Assembly: GCA_963722555.1 (NCBI GenBank)
Contig: CAVRNQ010000003.1
Location: forward strand, 124,001 to 188,000
Direction of reading: 5' to 3'
Source: Bog-366 sp963722555
GTDB lineage: Bacteria; Acidobacteriota; Terriglobia; UBA7540
DNA length: 64,000 nucleotides
Under the pieces are notes generated by a model. It was not told where the DNA came from. It searched no databases and worked only from the letters and a program-made list of their open reading frames with translations. Positions 63,584 to 64,000 of this stretch are shown one piece after another. Position 1 is the stretch's first letter; each line of letters opens with the position of its first letter. The translations under genes were made by a program, and so were the position numbers.

Positions 63584-64000
63584 GGGTGGACTGGACGAAG
63601 GGAGAGGAATTCTCGTCCCTGGCTAAAGCGGATAGCGCAGAGCTTTCCTACTCCGGGCGGGATCATTCTGAGGCTTCTCCGCTACCGGCGCAGTCTCCAA
63701 TGGCTTTTCCCCCGCGTCCAAGGCGCGTGCGTCGATCGGCGGGCAATCGCACGCGGTCAATCGGTAGACCGCTCGGGGTCGGTTATGTGCGGTGGCGAAG
63801 AGCCGGCGGGTGACGGAGAAGAAACGACCCGAACACCCCCACACGGCGAAATGCGACACGCGGCAATCATAGCGGCGCCCCCCCAGCAGGTCCTTTCGTA
63901 GAGAAGGGCCGCGGAGTAATGTGCTCTGCGTATAACTCCCCGCTTTGGCTTAAACATCATATCGTTTCTGGGTTGCATACAATCCCGACCGAAGCCGTCG
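63584..64000. other. Intergenic end of the window
   Basis: 417 bases with no supported gene. Imperfect inverted GC-rich strings (ACGCGGTCAATCGGTAGACC; CCGCGGAGTAATGTGCTCTG) resemble repeats at 30411 and 61125. A gene may begin beyond the window. Confidence 0.4.

Overview
This is a GC-rich (about 60%) bacterial chromosome segment, most likely from an acidobacterium (Terriglobia-like). The best taxonomic evidence is three tandem MacB/FtsX-type permeases of the acidobacterial duplicated orphan permease (ADOP) kind. A CRTAC1/ASPIC-UnbV protein and a DUF2844-DUF3443 pair are compatible with that. No rRNA, tRNA or CRISPR array was seen.

Layout. 0-10 kb: a DUF4380-like protein, a ribokinase, a tandem-ACT protein, a beta-oxidation operon (FadN-type bifunctional enzyme, thiolase, VOC protein) and an FG-GAP protein. 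10-18 kb: a GAF-GAF sigma-54 activator, a membrane cyclase/HD-GYP fusion, rsmD and recG. 18-22.5 kb: small proteins, a degenerate receiver and a secreted calpain-like protease. 22.5-30 kb: an accessory island with a DNA methyltransferase facing a SIR2-like/DUF262 gene pair, a REP-associated tyrosine transposase (RAYT), an unknown gene and an IS1380-type transposase. 30-38.7 kb: DUF3096 protein and the three ADOP permeases, two of them broken. 39-49 kb: sugar isomerase, fecR-mreB-mreC-mreD, a PpiD/SurA-like foldase and galT. 49-52 kb: an ORF6N-domain gene inside a duplication, a TAT-exported TIM-barrel protein and a small membrane protein. 52-64 kb: a very large hybrid sensor kinase, DUF2844-DUF3443, a radical SAM protein with unusual cysteine spacing, a small partner and a glycosyltransferase.

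The intergenic DNA is crowded with short palindromic and tandem repeats: several REP-like hairpin families, MITE-like elements with terminal inverted repeats, a 130-bp element in two opposite copies, and arrays of 7-bp and 8-bp units that often form large inverted pairs. The RAYT gene is bracketed by one of the REP families and is a candidate for mobilising it.

The strongest candidate for an undescribed system is the SIR2-like + DUF262 two-gene operon next to a convergent methyltransferase: a predicted NAD-consuming effector paired with a ParB/Srx-fold NTPase-like protein that lacks the usual HNH nuclease half.
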